The notes under the pieces are model-generated. The model was not told where the DNA came from and did not search any database. It saw only the letters and a list, made by a program, of their open reading frames with translations. Shown piece by piece: positions 1 through 7,389 of a stretch of 42,656 nucleotides of DNA (positions are counted from its first letter, which is position 1; each line of letters opens with the position of its first letter). This DNA is from Deltaproteobacteria bacterium (GTDB lineage Bacteria > Myxococcota_A > UBA9042): the NCBI GenBank assembly GCA_016875335.1, contig VGRO01000029.1, positions 1-42,656 of the forward strand, read 5' to 3'. The position numbers were made by a program, and so were the translations under genes.

Positions 1-2
1 TC

Positions 3-986
3 GGGCCGCGCTGGGCGCTGGGCCGCCTGTGGGCACCGCTCGGCTGCCAGCAGGCGCCCATCGACGGGCTCTCGGTCGCCCACCCCCTGGGGGCGTCGGC
101 GGAGTTGTCCGCGTTCGCCGGCCTGGTACCGTCCGCGGGCAGTACCGCACCGCAGGGCGACCTGTGGCGCGTTGGCGCAGCGGCGCACGGCAGGGCGATC
201 GCCGGCGACTGGCAGGCGCAAGGGCAGGTCGCGGCGAGCGCAGGCGGCGGCGACCGGGCCACCGTGGGCGTTTCGATGCGTGCGGCCCACCCCAGGTGGG
301 GGTCTGCCGACGGCGCGGTCGACCTCGGCCTCGGCGCGCCAACATTGTCGCGAACGGCGTGGTCCTCGCTCGCGGCGCCGACGGGCGTGCGCCCGACCTA
401 CGGCACCGCCCAATGGCAGGCGCCTGCGTGGAGCGGCTGGCTGGCGCGCGCACGCTACACTCACGCCCAAGTCGAACCGACACGCGACGCGGCGCTCGGC
501 TTGCCTGGCATTGGCGCTCACAGTGCCAGCTTCGACGATGTCGCGGTGTCGGTGCAGGCGCCGCAGTGGCGGCGTTGGCTGGCCTCGGGGTCGGTTTGGG
601 GTACCTGGTGGCGCTCTGCCGACCCTTGGCTCGACCGGCGCTTGGGAGGCACGGTGACGGTGCGCATGCCAAGCTGGCCGGCAGCCAATGGCAACGTCGA
701 CCTTGCCTTGGTTGGCCAGTACGGGGCGCTTCTCAGCGGCGCGAGTGCAGCGATTGGCGCCGAATTCAGCCCGAGCGATCCGTGGCGTTGGCACGGCCGA
801 GTGCGCTGGTCCGTCGATCGGGTGGAGGCGGTCGCTGTCGTCAGCCAGGCGATTGACGCGCGCATGGGCGCAGACTTCGGTCGGCATCCGTGGATCGTGA
901 GTGCATCCGCGGGCGTACGTCAAACGCTCACCGGCGCCGCCGCGAACTGGCTCGATGCCACACTGGCCGTTGCCCGCAGGTTGTGA
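3..986 (+). CDS. Probable outer-membrane beta-barrel protein, C-terminal part (5' end outside window)
   Basis: The reading frame is open to the left edge of the window, so the true start is missing; a TTG at 105 is in frame but nothing favours it as a start. The visible 327 residues alternate small/polar with aromatic/hydrophobic residues and carry many Trp and Gly residues (for example GSVWGTWWRSADPW), as in amphipathic beta-strands of an outer-membrane barrel. There is no recognisable catalytic motif. The stop lies 3 bp before the next gene, so the two are probably co-transcribed. The barrel assignment is inferred from residue pattern only; I do not recognise the family. Confidence 0.5.
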   Translation, partial: GPRWALGRLWAPLGCQQAPIDGLSVAHPLGASAELSAFAGLVPSAGSTAPQGDLWRVGAAAHGRAIAGDWQAQGQVAASAGGGDRATVGVSMRAAHPRWGSADGAVDLGLGAPTLSRTAWSSLAAPTGVRPTYGTAQWQAPAWSGWLARARYTHAQVEPTRDAALGLPGIGAHSASFDDVAVSVQAPQWRRWLASGSVWGTWWRSADPWLDRRLGGTVTVRMPSWPAANGNVDLALVGQYGALLSGASAAIGAEFSPSDPWRWHGRVRWSVDRVEAVAVVSQAIDARMGADFGRHPWIVSASAGVRQTLTGAAANWLDATLAVARRL

Positions 987-989
987 TCG

Positions 990-3191
990 ATGCGCACCCC
1001 CCGCCGCCTGGCTCAAACCACTGTCGATTTCGCGCTTTTTGCCCTGGCTTCGGTCGCTGTCGCGGCAGTCTACCTGCACGCCAGTGGTTTTTACGAAACT
1101 GCCGGCGAAACGCAACTCGACCATCCGATGTACGAGGCGTGGCGCTCGGCCGGCCCCGTCGGTCGATGGCTCGGCACAGTGGCGGTGGTGGCATTTGTCG
1201 CCAACCTCGCATACCTGCTGCGCCGCCGCTTGCGGTCGTGGCAGCGCATGGGCGCGTTGCGCGATTGGATGAGCGCCCACGTCTTCTTCGGCATCCTCGG
1301 CGGCGGGCTGGTTCTGCTCCATGCGACCTTTCGGACCGCAAGCGAGGCGGGTCGCTGGTCGGCGTGGGCCGTCGCGGTGCTGGTGGCGACCGGGGTCATC
1401 GGCCGCTACCTGTACGCGCTGGTTCCGCACACCGCGTCGGGCCAAGAGGACGCGCAAGGTCTGCGCGGTCGGGCCGAAGCCAAGCTGGCCGAGCTGCGCG
1501 CGGCGTGGCCCGACGGGTCGCGAGCGGTCGATGCGTTGGCGGAGCTCGCCCACCTCGGCAAGCGGGCCAGCGTGGCGCGCGGCGTAGCCCTGCTGCTGTC
1601 CGGCCCGGTCGCGCTCGTCTGGAGATGGTGGCGTGTTTGGCGTTGGCAGCGCCACTGCGGCAGAGCGTCGTCAGGCGTCCACGCCAGGCAAGTGCAGGCG
1701 CTTGCGCTCGAAGTCGTCGCATTGTCGCAGGCCGTGCAGGTCGCGGCCACGGCGGCTTGGGTGTTGCGCCGCTGGCGCGCCGTGCATCTGCTCGCGGCCG
1801 GATGGATGGCGTGGGCGACCTGGCTGCACGTGCGCAGCGCGTTGGCCCATGGCTACCGCTGGCCGCTGCCGGGCCCAATTGGGCTATGGGGCGCGGCCGT
1901 CGCTGCTTTGGTCGTCGTCGCGCTCGTCCGCGAACTGTGGTGGCGGCGCACCGTCCAGCGCGGCCTGGCCAAGGCCCGCCCCAAGCAGGATGGACCGCCA
2001 CCCGAGCCGCCGCCGACCCTGCATCCGTGGGTCGACCCCAGTCGCTGCATGGCCAGCGCGGCCTGCGTGGCATCGTGCCCCGAGGGCGACATCCTGGCGT
2101 TGGTGGAGGGCCGCGGGCGTCTCGACGAGCCCAGCCACTGCATCGGCCACGGCGCGTGCGCGGCCAATTGTCCGGTCGAGGCGATCTCGCTCGTGTTCGG
2201 CAGTCTCAAGCGCGGCGCCGACATTCCCGACGTGTCGCCGACGTTCCAGGCGTCCGTGCCCGGCATCTACCTGGCCGGCGAGTTGACCGGCATGGGGCTG
2301 ATTCGCAACGCGGTCGAGCAGGCCCGCCAAGCTGTCGGTTTCATCGCCGACGACCTGCGGCGCGACCAGCGACCGAATGCGCACGGTGTACGCGACCTGT
2401 GCATCGTCGGCGCCGGGCCTGCAGGCTTCTCCGCCGCGCTGGCAGCCCTCGAGCGCAAGATCGACGCCGTTACGCTGGAGCAAGCAGACAGCATCGGTGG
2501 CGCCATCCGACGCTATCCGCGCCGCAAGCTGGTCATGACGGCGCCGATGCGCATGCCGTTGCACGGGTCGGTGGCGATGTACAACGTCGTCAAGGAAGAC
2601 TTGGTGGCGTTCATCGACGGCTTGCACGCCAAGCACCGGCCGCCCGTCGAGTTTGGCGCAGCCGTGGACCGGCTCGATGTCACCGCAGACGGCTTCGTCA
2701 TCGGCGCTGGATCGCGCACCTGGCAGGCGAGGCGGGTTTTGCTGTGCCTGGGCCGGCGGGGCACGCCGATCCCGTTGGTGGCGCCGGGCGCAGACCAGGC
2801 CCACGTCGTCTATGAATTGGGCGATCCCGATGCGTACCGGGGCCGGCAGGTCGCGGTGCTTGGCGGCGGCGATTCGGCGCTCGAAGCTGCGCTCGCCATC
2901 GCCCAGGCCGGCGCGGCCAAGGTCTGGCTCGTCCACCGCCGCGACGGTTTCGACCGTGCGCGAGCGGCCAACCGCGACCGGCTGAGTGCGGCTGTGGCGG
3001 CGGGTCAGGTCAGCGTGCGGTTGTCGGCAGAGGTCGCGCAGGTGGGTACGTCGACGGTGACGCTCACCTCGGGCGAATTTCTGCACGCGGACGATGTGGT
3101 GGTCGCCTTTGGCGGGTCGCTGCCGACCGCGCTGCTGCGCGCTGCGGGGGCACGCACGCGCACGCATTTTGGTCGACCGATGCCGTTGTGA
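990..3191 (+). CDS. Membrane-anchored ferredoxin / NAD(P)H-dependent flavin reductase fusion
   Basis: The 733-aa protein has three parts. Residues 1-330 hold several hydrophobic segments with a cytochrome-b-like helical look (helices near 10-30, 65-80, 95-112, 125-145 and 260-320). Residues ~350-400 form a two-motif ferredoxin domain (CMASAACVASCPEG and CIGHGACAANCPVEAI). Residues ~468-730 are a thioredoxin-reductase-like flavoprotein with an FAD motif (VGAGPAGFSAA) and a second dinucleotide motif (VLGGGDSALEAA) for NAD(P)H. No redox-active CxxC of true thioredoxin reductase is visible. The likely job is membrane electron transfer from NAD(P)H through FAD and Fe-S. Each ferredoxin motif lacks the usual second cysteine (Ser or His instead); CIGHGxC-type motifs are, from memory, normal in this reductase family. 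The ATG start follows the previous stop by 3 bp. Confidence 0.8.
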   Translation: MRTPRRLAQTTVDFALFALASVAVAAVYLHASGFYETAGETQLDHPMYEAWRSAGPVGRWLGTVAVVAFVANLAYLLRRRLRSWQRMGALRDWMSAHVFFGILGGGLVLLHATFRTASEAGRWSAWAVAVLVATGVIGRYLYALVPHTASGQEDAQGLRGRAEAKLAELRAAWPDGSRAVDALAELAHLGKRASVARGVALLLSGPVALVWRWWRVWRWQRHCGRASSGVHARQVQALALEVVALSQAVQVAATAAWVLRRWRAVHLLAAGWMAWATWLHVRSALAHGYRWPLPGPIGLWGAAVAALVVVALVRELWWRRTVQRGLAKARPKQDGPPPEPPPTLHPWVDPSRCMASAACVASCPEGDILALVEGRGRLDEPSHCIGHGACAANCPVEAISLVFGSLKRGADIPDVSPTFQASVPGIYLAGELTGMGLIRNAVEQARQAVGFIADDLRRDQRPNAHGVRDLCIVGAGPAGFSAALAALERKIDAVTLEQADSIGGAIRRYPRRKLVMTAPMRMPLHGSVAMYNVVKEDLVAFIDGLHAKHRPPVEFGAAVDRLDVTADGFVIGAGSRTWQARRVLLCLGRRGTPIPLVAPGADQAHVVYELGDPDAYRGRQVAVLGGGDSALEAALAIAQAGAAKVWLVHRRDGFDRARAANRDRLSAAVAAGQVSVRLSAEVAQVGTSTVTLTSGEFLHADDVVVAFGGSLPTALLRAAGARTRTHFGRPMPL

Positions 3192-3229
3192 GGGCCGCGG
3201 CGTCGTTGCACGGCCTGCGGCAGACGGCG

Positions 3230-3257
3230 ACGTCCGATAATGGTGAACGTCCGATAA
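3230..3257 (+). repeat. Two direct copies of an 11-bp dif-arm-like motif
   Basis: ACGTCCGATAA occurs at 3230-3240 and again at 3247-3257, separated by exactly six bases (TGGTGA). It differs by one base from ACGTCTGATAA, the presumed XerC-type arm of the dif candidate at 3287-3314. A dif site has its arms inverted around a 6-bp centre; here they are direct, so this is not itself a complete site. The motifs sit just past the stop of the reductase gene and before the convergent acyl-CoA dehydrogenase. Confidence 0.6.
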
Positions 3258-3286
3258 CGGGCCTGCCTGCACGGGCGCACTTGTCT

Positions 3287-3314
3287 GGTTTACATAATAC
3301 TCATTATCAGACGT
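3287..3314 (-). other. dif: Candidate dif site (XerC/XerD recombination site)
   Basis: Read on the minus strand the 28 bp split into an 11-bp arm ACGTCTGATAA, a 6-bp centre TGAGTA and an 11-bp arm TTATGTAAACC. Compared from memory with known dif sites, the second arm differs at one position from the Bacillus subtilis XerD-type arm TTATGTAAACT. The whole site matches about 20 of 28 positions of B. subtilis dif and about 17 of 28 of E. coli dif. It is the most AT-rich spot nearby and lies between convergent genes. All genes to the left run rightward and all genes to 11.3 kb run leftward, as expected near a replication terminus. XerC/XerD genes are not in the window. A Tn3-type res site is an alternative, but no resolvase is present. 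Confidence 0.65.
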
Positions 3315-3352
3315 CAAACATGGGATTCCATGCCCGGCGGCCAGAACCCCGT

Positions 3353-3413
3353 CCTGTGCCTGTCCCTGTCCCTGCGGCTGTCCCTGTCCGTGTCCCTGCT
3401 GTCCCTGTCCCTG
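3353..3413. repeat. CTGTCC hexamer-based simple repeat
   Basis: About 60 bp are built from imperfect tandem copies of CCTGTC/CCCTGT, with a few variant units (CCTGCGG, CCGTGT). It lies between the dif candidate and the 3' end of the acyl-CoA dehydrogenase gene. All reading frames through it give low-complexity peptides, so it is probably non-coding. Slippage during replication would explain it. Confidence 0.75.
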
Positions 3414-3429
3414 CGCCCGCGTCGGACTG

Positions 3430-4623
3430 CTACAACCCCATCTGCCGCGCCGCCAGATCGGCCAGCACCTCGCTGGCGCCGCCGCCGATCGACAGCACCT
3501 TGGTCTCGCGAAAGATGCGCTCGGCCCGGCAACCCCGGATGTAGCCGGCACCGCCGAGGATCTGCACGGTCTCGCCGGCGACGTGCTCCAGCGTCGCAGT
3601 GGCCAGGTTCTTGAGCATGCACACCTCGGCCACCGGCTCATCGCCCTGGTCGATGCGCCACGCGACTTGCTCGAGCGTGCACCGGACCGCGTCGATGCGG
3701 GTGCGCAGGTCCACCAGCTTGTGCCGTATCACTTGCCGGCTGACCAGCGGCTTGCCAAAGGTGTGGCGGTCGCGCGCCCAGGCGACGGCGTCGGCAAAGC
3801 ACACCTCGGCCATGCCCCAGGCCACGGTGGCCAGGCCGAGCCGCTCGTGGTTGAAGTTGTGCATGAGGCCGAGAAAGCCAAGCCCTTCGCCTCCGACCAA
3901 GTGATCGGCAGGCACGCGCACGCCGTCGAAGTGCAGCAGCGCCGTGTCCGAGCAGCGCCAGCCCATCTTGTCCAAGCGCGTCTTGCCCAAGCCCGGCCGG
4001 TCGCCCTCGACGACCAGCAGCGAGACGCCGCCAGCGCCAGGCTCGCCGGTGCGCGCTGCGACGGTCAGCCACTCGGCGTTCATGCCGGTGGTGATGAAGG
4101 CCTTGTCGCCGTCGAGGACGTAGTGGTCAGCGTCGCGGACGGCCCGCGTCTGCAGGTTGGCCACGTCGCTGCCGCCGCCGGGTTCGGTCACTGCCAGGGC
4201 CATGCGCCTGCGCCCCGCCAGCACGTCTGGAGCGATGCGCCCGCATAGTTGCTCGTCCCCGAGCGCAAGGACCGGCGGCAGCGCGATGCTGTGGCTGAGC
4301 AGGCTGGCGAACAGCCCGCCCGAGCCGGCCTCGCACAGCGCGCGCGTGGCCGCAATGCGAGCGAACGCGCCAGCGGGCGTGCCGCCCCATCGCTCGGGAT
4401 AACCCAGGCCAAGCAAGCCAACGCGTGCGGCCTTGGGGTACAAATCATCCGGCAGTTCACCCCGTTGCTCCCAATCCTCCAGGTACGGCATGACGTCGCG
4501 CTGCACAAATCCATGTACCGACGCGACGATGGCCGAGAAATCGACGGCGCCGTTATCAGACGTCGCCTGCCAGAACGGGCTGCGGGGCAGTGCAGGTGGT
4601 GCGACGCGCACGGGTCCAGCCAT
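3430..4623 (-). CDS. Acyl-CoA dehydrogenase
   Basis: The 397-aa protein has the normal length and layout of an acyl-CoA dehydrogenase: helical N-domain, beta-domain with the FAD/substrate segment LAVTEPGGGSD (143-153) and FITTG (176-180), and helical C-domain with RDRHTFGKPL. It would oxidise an acyl-CoA to the 2-enoyl-CoA, passing electrons to ETF. The base position used by medium-chain enzymes is Gly here (SIGGGASEV, ~378-386). A Glu in NHERLGL (E260) sits where isovaleryl- and long-chain enzymes keep their catalytic Glu, so it probably belongs to that group. The first ~27 residues look like an extra tail; a dif-arm-like 11-mer lies inside their coding sequence. It is last in a three-gene operon, 5 bp after the SDR gene. 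Confidence 0.9.
   Translation of the reverse strand: MAGPVRVAPPALPRSPFWQATSDNGAVDFSAIVASVHGFVQRDVMPYLEDWEQRGELPDDLYPKAARVGLLGLGYPERWGGTPAGAFARIAATRALCEAGSGGLFASLLSHSIALPPVLALGDEQLCGRIAPDVLAGRRRMALAVTEPGGGSDVANLQTRAVRDADHYVLDGDKAFITTGMNAEWLTVAARTGEPGAGGVSLLVVEGDRPGLGKTRLDKMGWRCSDTALLHFDGVRVPADHLVGGEGLGFLGLMHNFNHERLGLATVAWGMAEVCFADAVAWARDRHTFGKPLVSRQVIRHKLVDLRTRIDAVRCTLEQVAWRIDQGDEPVAEVCMLKNLATATLEHVAGETVQILGGAGYIRGCRAERIFRETKVLSIGGGASEVLADLAARQMGL
4553..4563 (-). repeat. Isolated copy of the dif-arm motif ACGTCTGATAA
   Basis: On the minus strand this 11-mer is identical to the XerC-type arm of the dif candidate. Its surroundings (GGCGACGTCTGATAACGG) also resemble the copy at 3230 (GGCGACGTCCGATAATGG). 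It falls in the 5' end of the acyl-CoA dehydrogenase gene and encodes part of the tail residues ATSDNG. It may mark an old Xer-mediated integration or a shared binding site. Confidence 0.45.
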
Positions 4624-4628
4624 GGCGA

Positions 4629-5507
4629 CTACTCCTTGTCGTTCATAAAGCGCGCCGGAACCTCCGACTCACGGTGGAAACCGTCGTATATCGGCAACTT
4701 GGACACCTCGGCCAGCGGGAACATCACCTGTTTGGCGAGCGACCCTGCCCCGTCCACGCGCACCGTGTGGCCCGTGATGTAGGCCGCACCTGGCGTGAGC
4801 AGGAACACAACCGCCGACGACACCTCGGCTTCCGTCGCCAGTCGCGCGGCTGGATTCTTGGCCATCATGGTCTGGAAGACCTCCATGATGTCGTCAGGAT
4901 AGTTGGCCAGCCCTGAACTCAGCACGTAGCCGGGCGCCACTGCGTTGACGCGCACGCCGTCGCCCGCCCACTCGATGGCCAGCGTCTTGGTCAGGTTGTC
5001 GACCGCCGCTCGCGCCGCACCCGTATGGGCCATGCCTGGAAAACCATTCCACATGTCGGCGATGACGTTGACGATGACCCCGCCCTGCCCTTGCATCCAG
5101 TGGCGGTGCGCAGCCTGCGACACCCACCACGTGCCATTGAGATTGGTATCGATGACCGCGCGCCAACCCTTGGGTCGGATGGTCGCCGCATCGGCCGCGA
5201 ACTGCCCGCCCGCATTGTTGACGACGAAATCCAGCCGGCCGCGCTGCCGGACGACCTCGGCAAGGGCCGCGTCCACGGCCTCGTCGTCGCGGATGTTCAA
5301 CGGCAATGCAAACGCACAGCCGCCATCTTCGCCGATTTCGGTCACGACCTGCGCGAGGGGTTCCGGCCTGCGTCCGCTGACGACCACCGTGCAGCCAAGC
5401 GACGCCAGCTCGTGCGCGACGCAGCGGCCGATGCCGGTGCCGCCGCCCGTGACCAGCGCCACCTTTCCCTGGAAGAGCCCCGACTTGAACACGCTGTCGT
5501 ACGCCAT
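4629..5507 (-). CDS. SDR family protein, peroxisomal trans-2-enoyl-CoA / 2,4-dienoyl-CoA reductase-like
   Basis: The 292-aa short-chain dehydrogenase/reductase has a Rossmann motif TGGGTGIG (20-27), NNAG (97-100) and a C-terminal substrate-domain segment ending in ITGHTVRVDGAGSL. The usual Tyr-x3-Lys pair is replaced: the aligned stretch is HTGAARAAVDNLTK, with His161 and Arg166 where Tyr and Lys normally sit. The same HSGAARAG-type stretch is known in PECR and related fatty-acyl-CoA reductases, so the change fits a known subfamily that reduces enoyl- or dienoyl-CoA with NADPH. The start is ATG, 4 bp after the stop of the upstream hydrolase gene, and the acyl-CoA dehydrogenase follows. Together they suggest handling of unsaturated or branched acyl-CoAs. 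Confidence 0.82.
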   Translation of the reverse strand: MAYDSVFKSGLFQGKVALVTGGGTGIGRCVAHELASLGCTVVVSGRRPEPLAQVVTEIGEDGGCAFALPLNIRDDEAVDAALAEVVRQRGRLDFVVNNAGGQFAADAATIRPKGWRAVIDTNLNGTWWVSQAAHRHWMQGQGGVIVNVIADMWNGFPGMAHTGAARAAVDNLTKTLAIEWAGDGVRVNAVAPGYVLSSGLANYPDDIMEVFQTMMAKNPAARLATEAEVSSAVVFLLTPGAAYITGHTVRVDGAGSLAKQVMFPLAEVSKLPIYDGFHRESEVPARFMNDKE

Positions 5508-5511
5508 TGCC

Positions 5512-6666
5512 CTACCCTGCTCCGCCCGCCAAAGCCACGCGCTCGCCCAGCCACTGCGCCGCCACCGCCCACACGTGGTTGGGCGCGTCGCGGCCGGCCA
5601 TCACGCCCATGTGACCGCCGGTCACCTCCCGGAATGTCTTGTCTTCGCTGCCGATGACCGCCAGCAGTTCGCGCGCGGCGTCGGGCGGCACGATCTGGTC
5701 GGTACGCCCGGCGAACGCCAGCACCGGGCAGCGGATGCGCCCGAGGTCCGCGGTATGGCCGCCAAAGGTCATCGTGCCCTGCTTGAGCTTGTTGTCTTTC
5801 ATGAATTCCGCCAGCAACTGGCGGAAGGCGTCGCCCGGGTAGTCCACGAACTGACTGGTCCAGGCGGTCACCCCGTCGAACCCGGCTACGTAGTCGTCGT
5901 TCCACAGGTTCACGAAGAGGTCGCTGTACCGGGTGACGGCCTTGAGGGGACTGGTCAGCCGGAACGCAGTCGCCGACACCGCGCCAGGCACGTTGCCCAG
6001 TCGCTTGCTGATGGCCTCGATTTCCTTGTGGCCGTGCCGCACGAAGAACTGCAAAAGCGACATCTTGTGCGCGTCGACGGGTGCGCCGATGGTGACGAGT
6101 GCAGCTACCCGCGCATCCTGCGCAGCCGCCGTGTGCATCAAGGCAAACAGCCCGCCCATGCAGTAGCCGACCAGGCCGAGCGCGGGCGCCCCCGACGTCC
6201 GCAGCACCGCGTCGATGGCGGCCGGCACCCAGTCGGCCACGTAGTCGTCGAGCGTCAGGCGCTCGTCGTCTTTGCCGGGCGCGCCAAAGTCGAGCAGGTA
6301 GACGTCGAACCCGGCCCGCAGCAGTGTCCGCACCAGCGACCGGCGCGGCGCGAGGTCGTAGATCCACGGCTGCACCATCAGCGGCGGGATGAGCAGCACC
6401 GGCAAGGCCTGGCGCGGCGCCTCATAGTGCACGAGCTCGGTTCCGATGCGCAGGTCGTCGTCGTGAACCTGCGGTCGGTAGCGCCGGACGCTGGACAGCC
6501 CGCGCTGCGCCACGACGTCGTAGCGCGACTGGTTCACGACATCGGTCGGGTCGCGCTGCCACCATTCGATGCCGTTGACGAAGCCCGTGAGCGCGCGCAC
6601 CGCCGTGCGCTCAAGCCGCCGGAGGACCCTGGGGGGCTTGCGCGGCGTCGGGCTGGTCGGGGGCAT
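5512..6666 (-). CDS. PhaC-like alpha/beta hydrolase (class III polyhydroxyalkanoate synthase-like)
   Basis: I chose the ATG at 6666 because AGAGGT lies just upstream; an in-frame ATG 20 codons earlier lacks such a site. The 384-aa product has a lipase-like box with cysteine, GYCMGG (167-172, Cys169), as in PHA synthases, plus an Asp (GRTDQIVPP, D323) and a His (GGHMGV, H352) completing the triad. Length and the LLIPPLMVQPWIYD segment fit class III PhaC. It may polymerise 3-hydroxyacyl-CoA, or be a related acyltransferase/hydrolase; no PhaE partner is seen. It is the first gene of an operon with the SDR (4-bp gap) and acyl-CoA dehydrogenase genes. The 172 bp upstream hold its likely promoter, but I see no convincing -35/-10 pair. 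Confidence 0.8.
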   Translation of the reverse strand: MPPTSPTPRKPPRVLRRLERTAVRALTGFVNGIEWWQRDPTDVVNQSRYDVVAQRGLSSVRRYRPQVHDDDLRIGTELVHYEAPRQALPVLLIPPLMVQPWIYDLAPRRSLVRTLLRAGFDVYLLDFGAPGKDDERLTLDDYVADWVPAAIDAVLRTSGAPALGLVGYCMGGLFALMHTAAAQDARVAALVTIGAPVDAHKMSLLQFFVRHGHKEIEAISKRLGNVPGAVSATAFRLTSPLKAVTRYSDLFVNLWNDDYVAGFDGVTAWTSQFVDYPGDAFRQLLAEFMKDNKLKQGTMTFGGHTADLGRIRCPVLAFAGRTDQIVPPDAARELLAVIGSEDKTFREVTGGHMGVMAGRDAPNHVWAVAAQWLGERVALAGGAG

Positions 6667-6838
6667 GGCGACCTCTGCGGCAGATGGCCGCCCGGCAACC
6701 TCAGCATGGAAACGGGTGGTTGGCAAGGTCGTCCTACGGTGGCTCGCTGACCCGCCCGCGCCGCGTAGCTTGCCTTGCAGTCGCGCGCCGCCGGATGTGG
6801 CCTGGCGTGCTCCATCACCGTCATCCGGGAGCGCACCG

Positions 6839-7378
6839 TCACCGCAAACGAAAGACCGCCACGGTCGCCGTCAAGCGCCGGGCCTCGTGGATGGCGTTGT
6901 CCGCCACCGAGCGGATTTGCGCGTGCAGCGCCACCATGGCCACAGACAGAATTCTGTGCGCACGGTCGAACCGCACTGCGGCGGTCACGGCCTCGACCAA
7001 GTCGTCTTCGGCGCACTGAAACTCTGCAAGTTCGCGAAAGCTCAGGTTCATGCTCTCGAACGAAATCTCCGTATGTTGACCGCGCTGCTTCTGTGCCGCG
7101 CGGCGGACCAACTCGGCGGCAGGCACGACCAGCCAGACCTGCAGCGCCGGGTTGTAGACCAGCATCGGGGTGTACTTGATCGCTCGAATCTGGTTGATGG
7201 TCCCTGCGGTGCCCGGTGGCGCCGCGCACTGCTTGACCTCGACGCAGACAGCTTGGTTGTCGACGACGATGGACCAATCGCCGTCCTTTGAGTGCGCGGG
7301 TTTGGTCGCCGCCGGCCAGCGCTGCAGAAATCGCTGCTCCGCCTCGTTTCCTTCGCCGCTAATTCGCTGCATTGCCAC
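6839..7378 (-). CDS. Probable type II restriction endonuclease (PD-(D/E)XK-like)
   Basis: The 179-aa protein contains KDGDWSIVVDNQAVCVEVKQ (about residues 31-50), an Asp followed by E-V-K on adjacent predicted strands, which is the active-site pattern of PD-(D/E)XK nucleases. It directly follows a DNA methyltransferase gene (11-bp gap, same strand), as cognate restriction enzymes do. The start is GTG at 7378 with GAGG five bases upstream; an ATG two codons later is also possible. I do not recognise the sequence family or specificity, so the restriction role rests on the motif and its partner. Confidence 0.7.
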   Translation of the reverse strand: MAMQRISGEGNEAEQRFLQRWPAATKPAHSKDGDWSIVVDNQAVCVEVKQCAAPPGTAGTINQIRAIKYTPMLVYNPALQVWLVVPAAELVRRAAQKQRGQHTEISFESMNLSFRELAEFQCAEDDLVEAVTAAVRFDRAHRILSVAMVALHAQIRSVADNAIHEARRLTATVAVFRLR

Positions 7379-7389
7379 CTGTGCCTCGC

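Noticed and set aside
3230..3314. A Tn3-type res site (half-sites like TGTCYGATAAT)
   Set aside because: The half-sites resemble resolvase sites, but there is no resolvase or Tn3 transposase in the window and the 11-6-11 arrangement with a B. subtilis-like XerD arm fits dif better. Kept as an alternative.
3353..3413. Hexamer repeat as part of a gene coding a Pro-Val or Asp-Arg repeat protein
   Set aside because: Frames through it overlap the end of the acyl-CoA dehydrogenase or lack a start and coding bias; simple slippage repeat is enough.
4945..6750. 601-codon plus-strand frame opposite the SDR and PhaC-like genes
   Set aside because: Typical GC-rich antisense frame; the minus strand has catalytic motifs and tight operon spacing.
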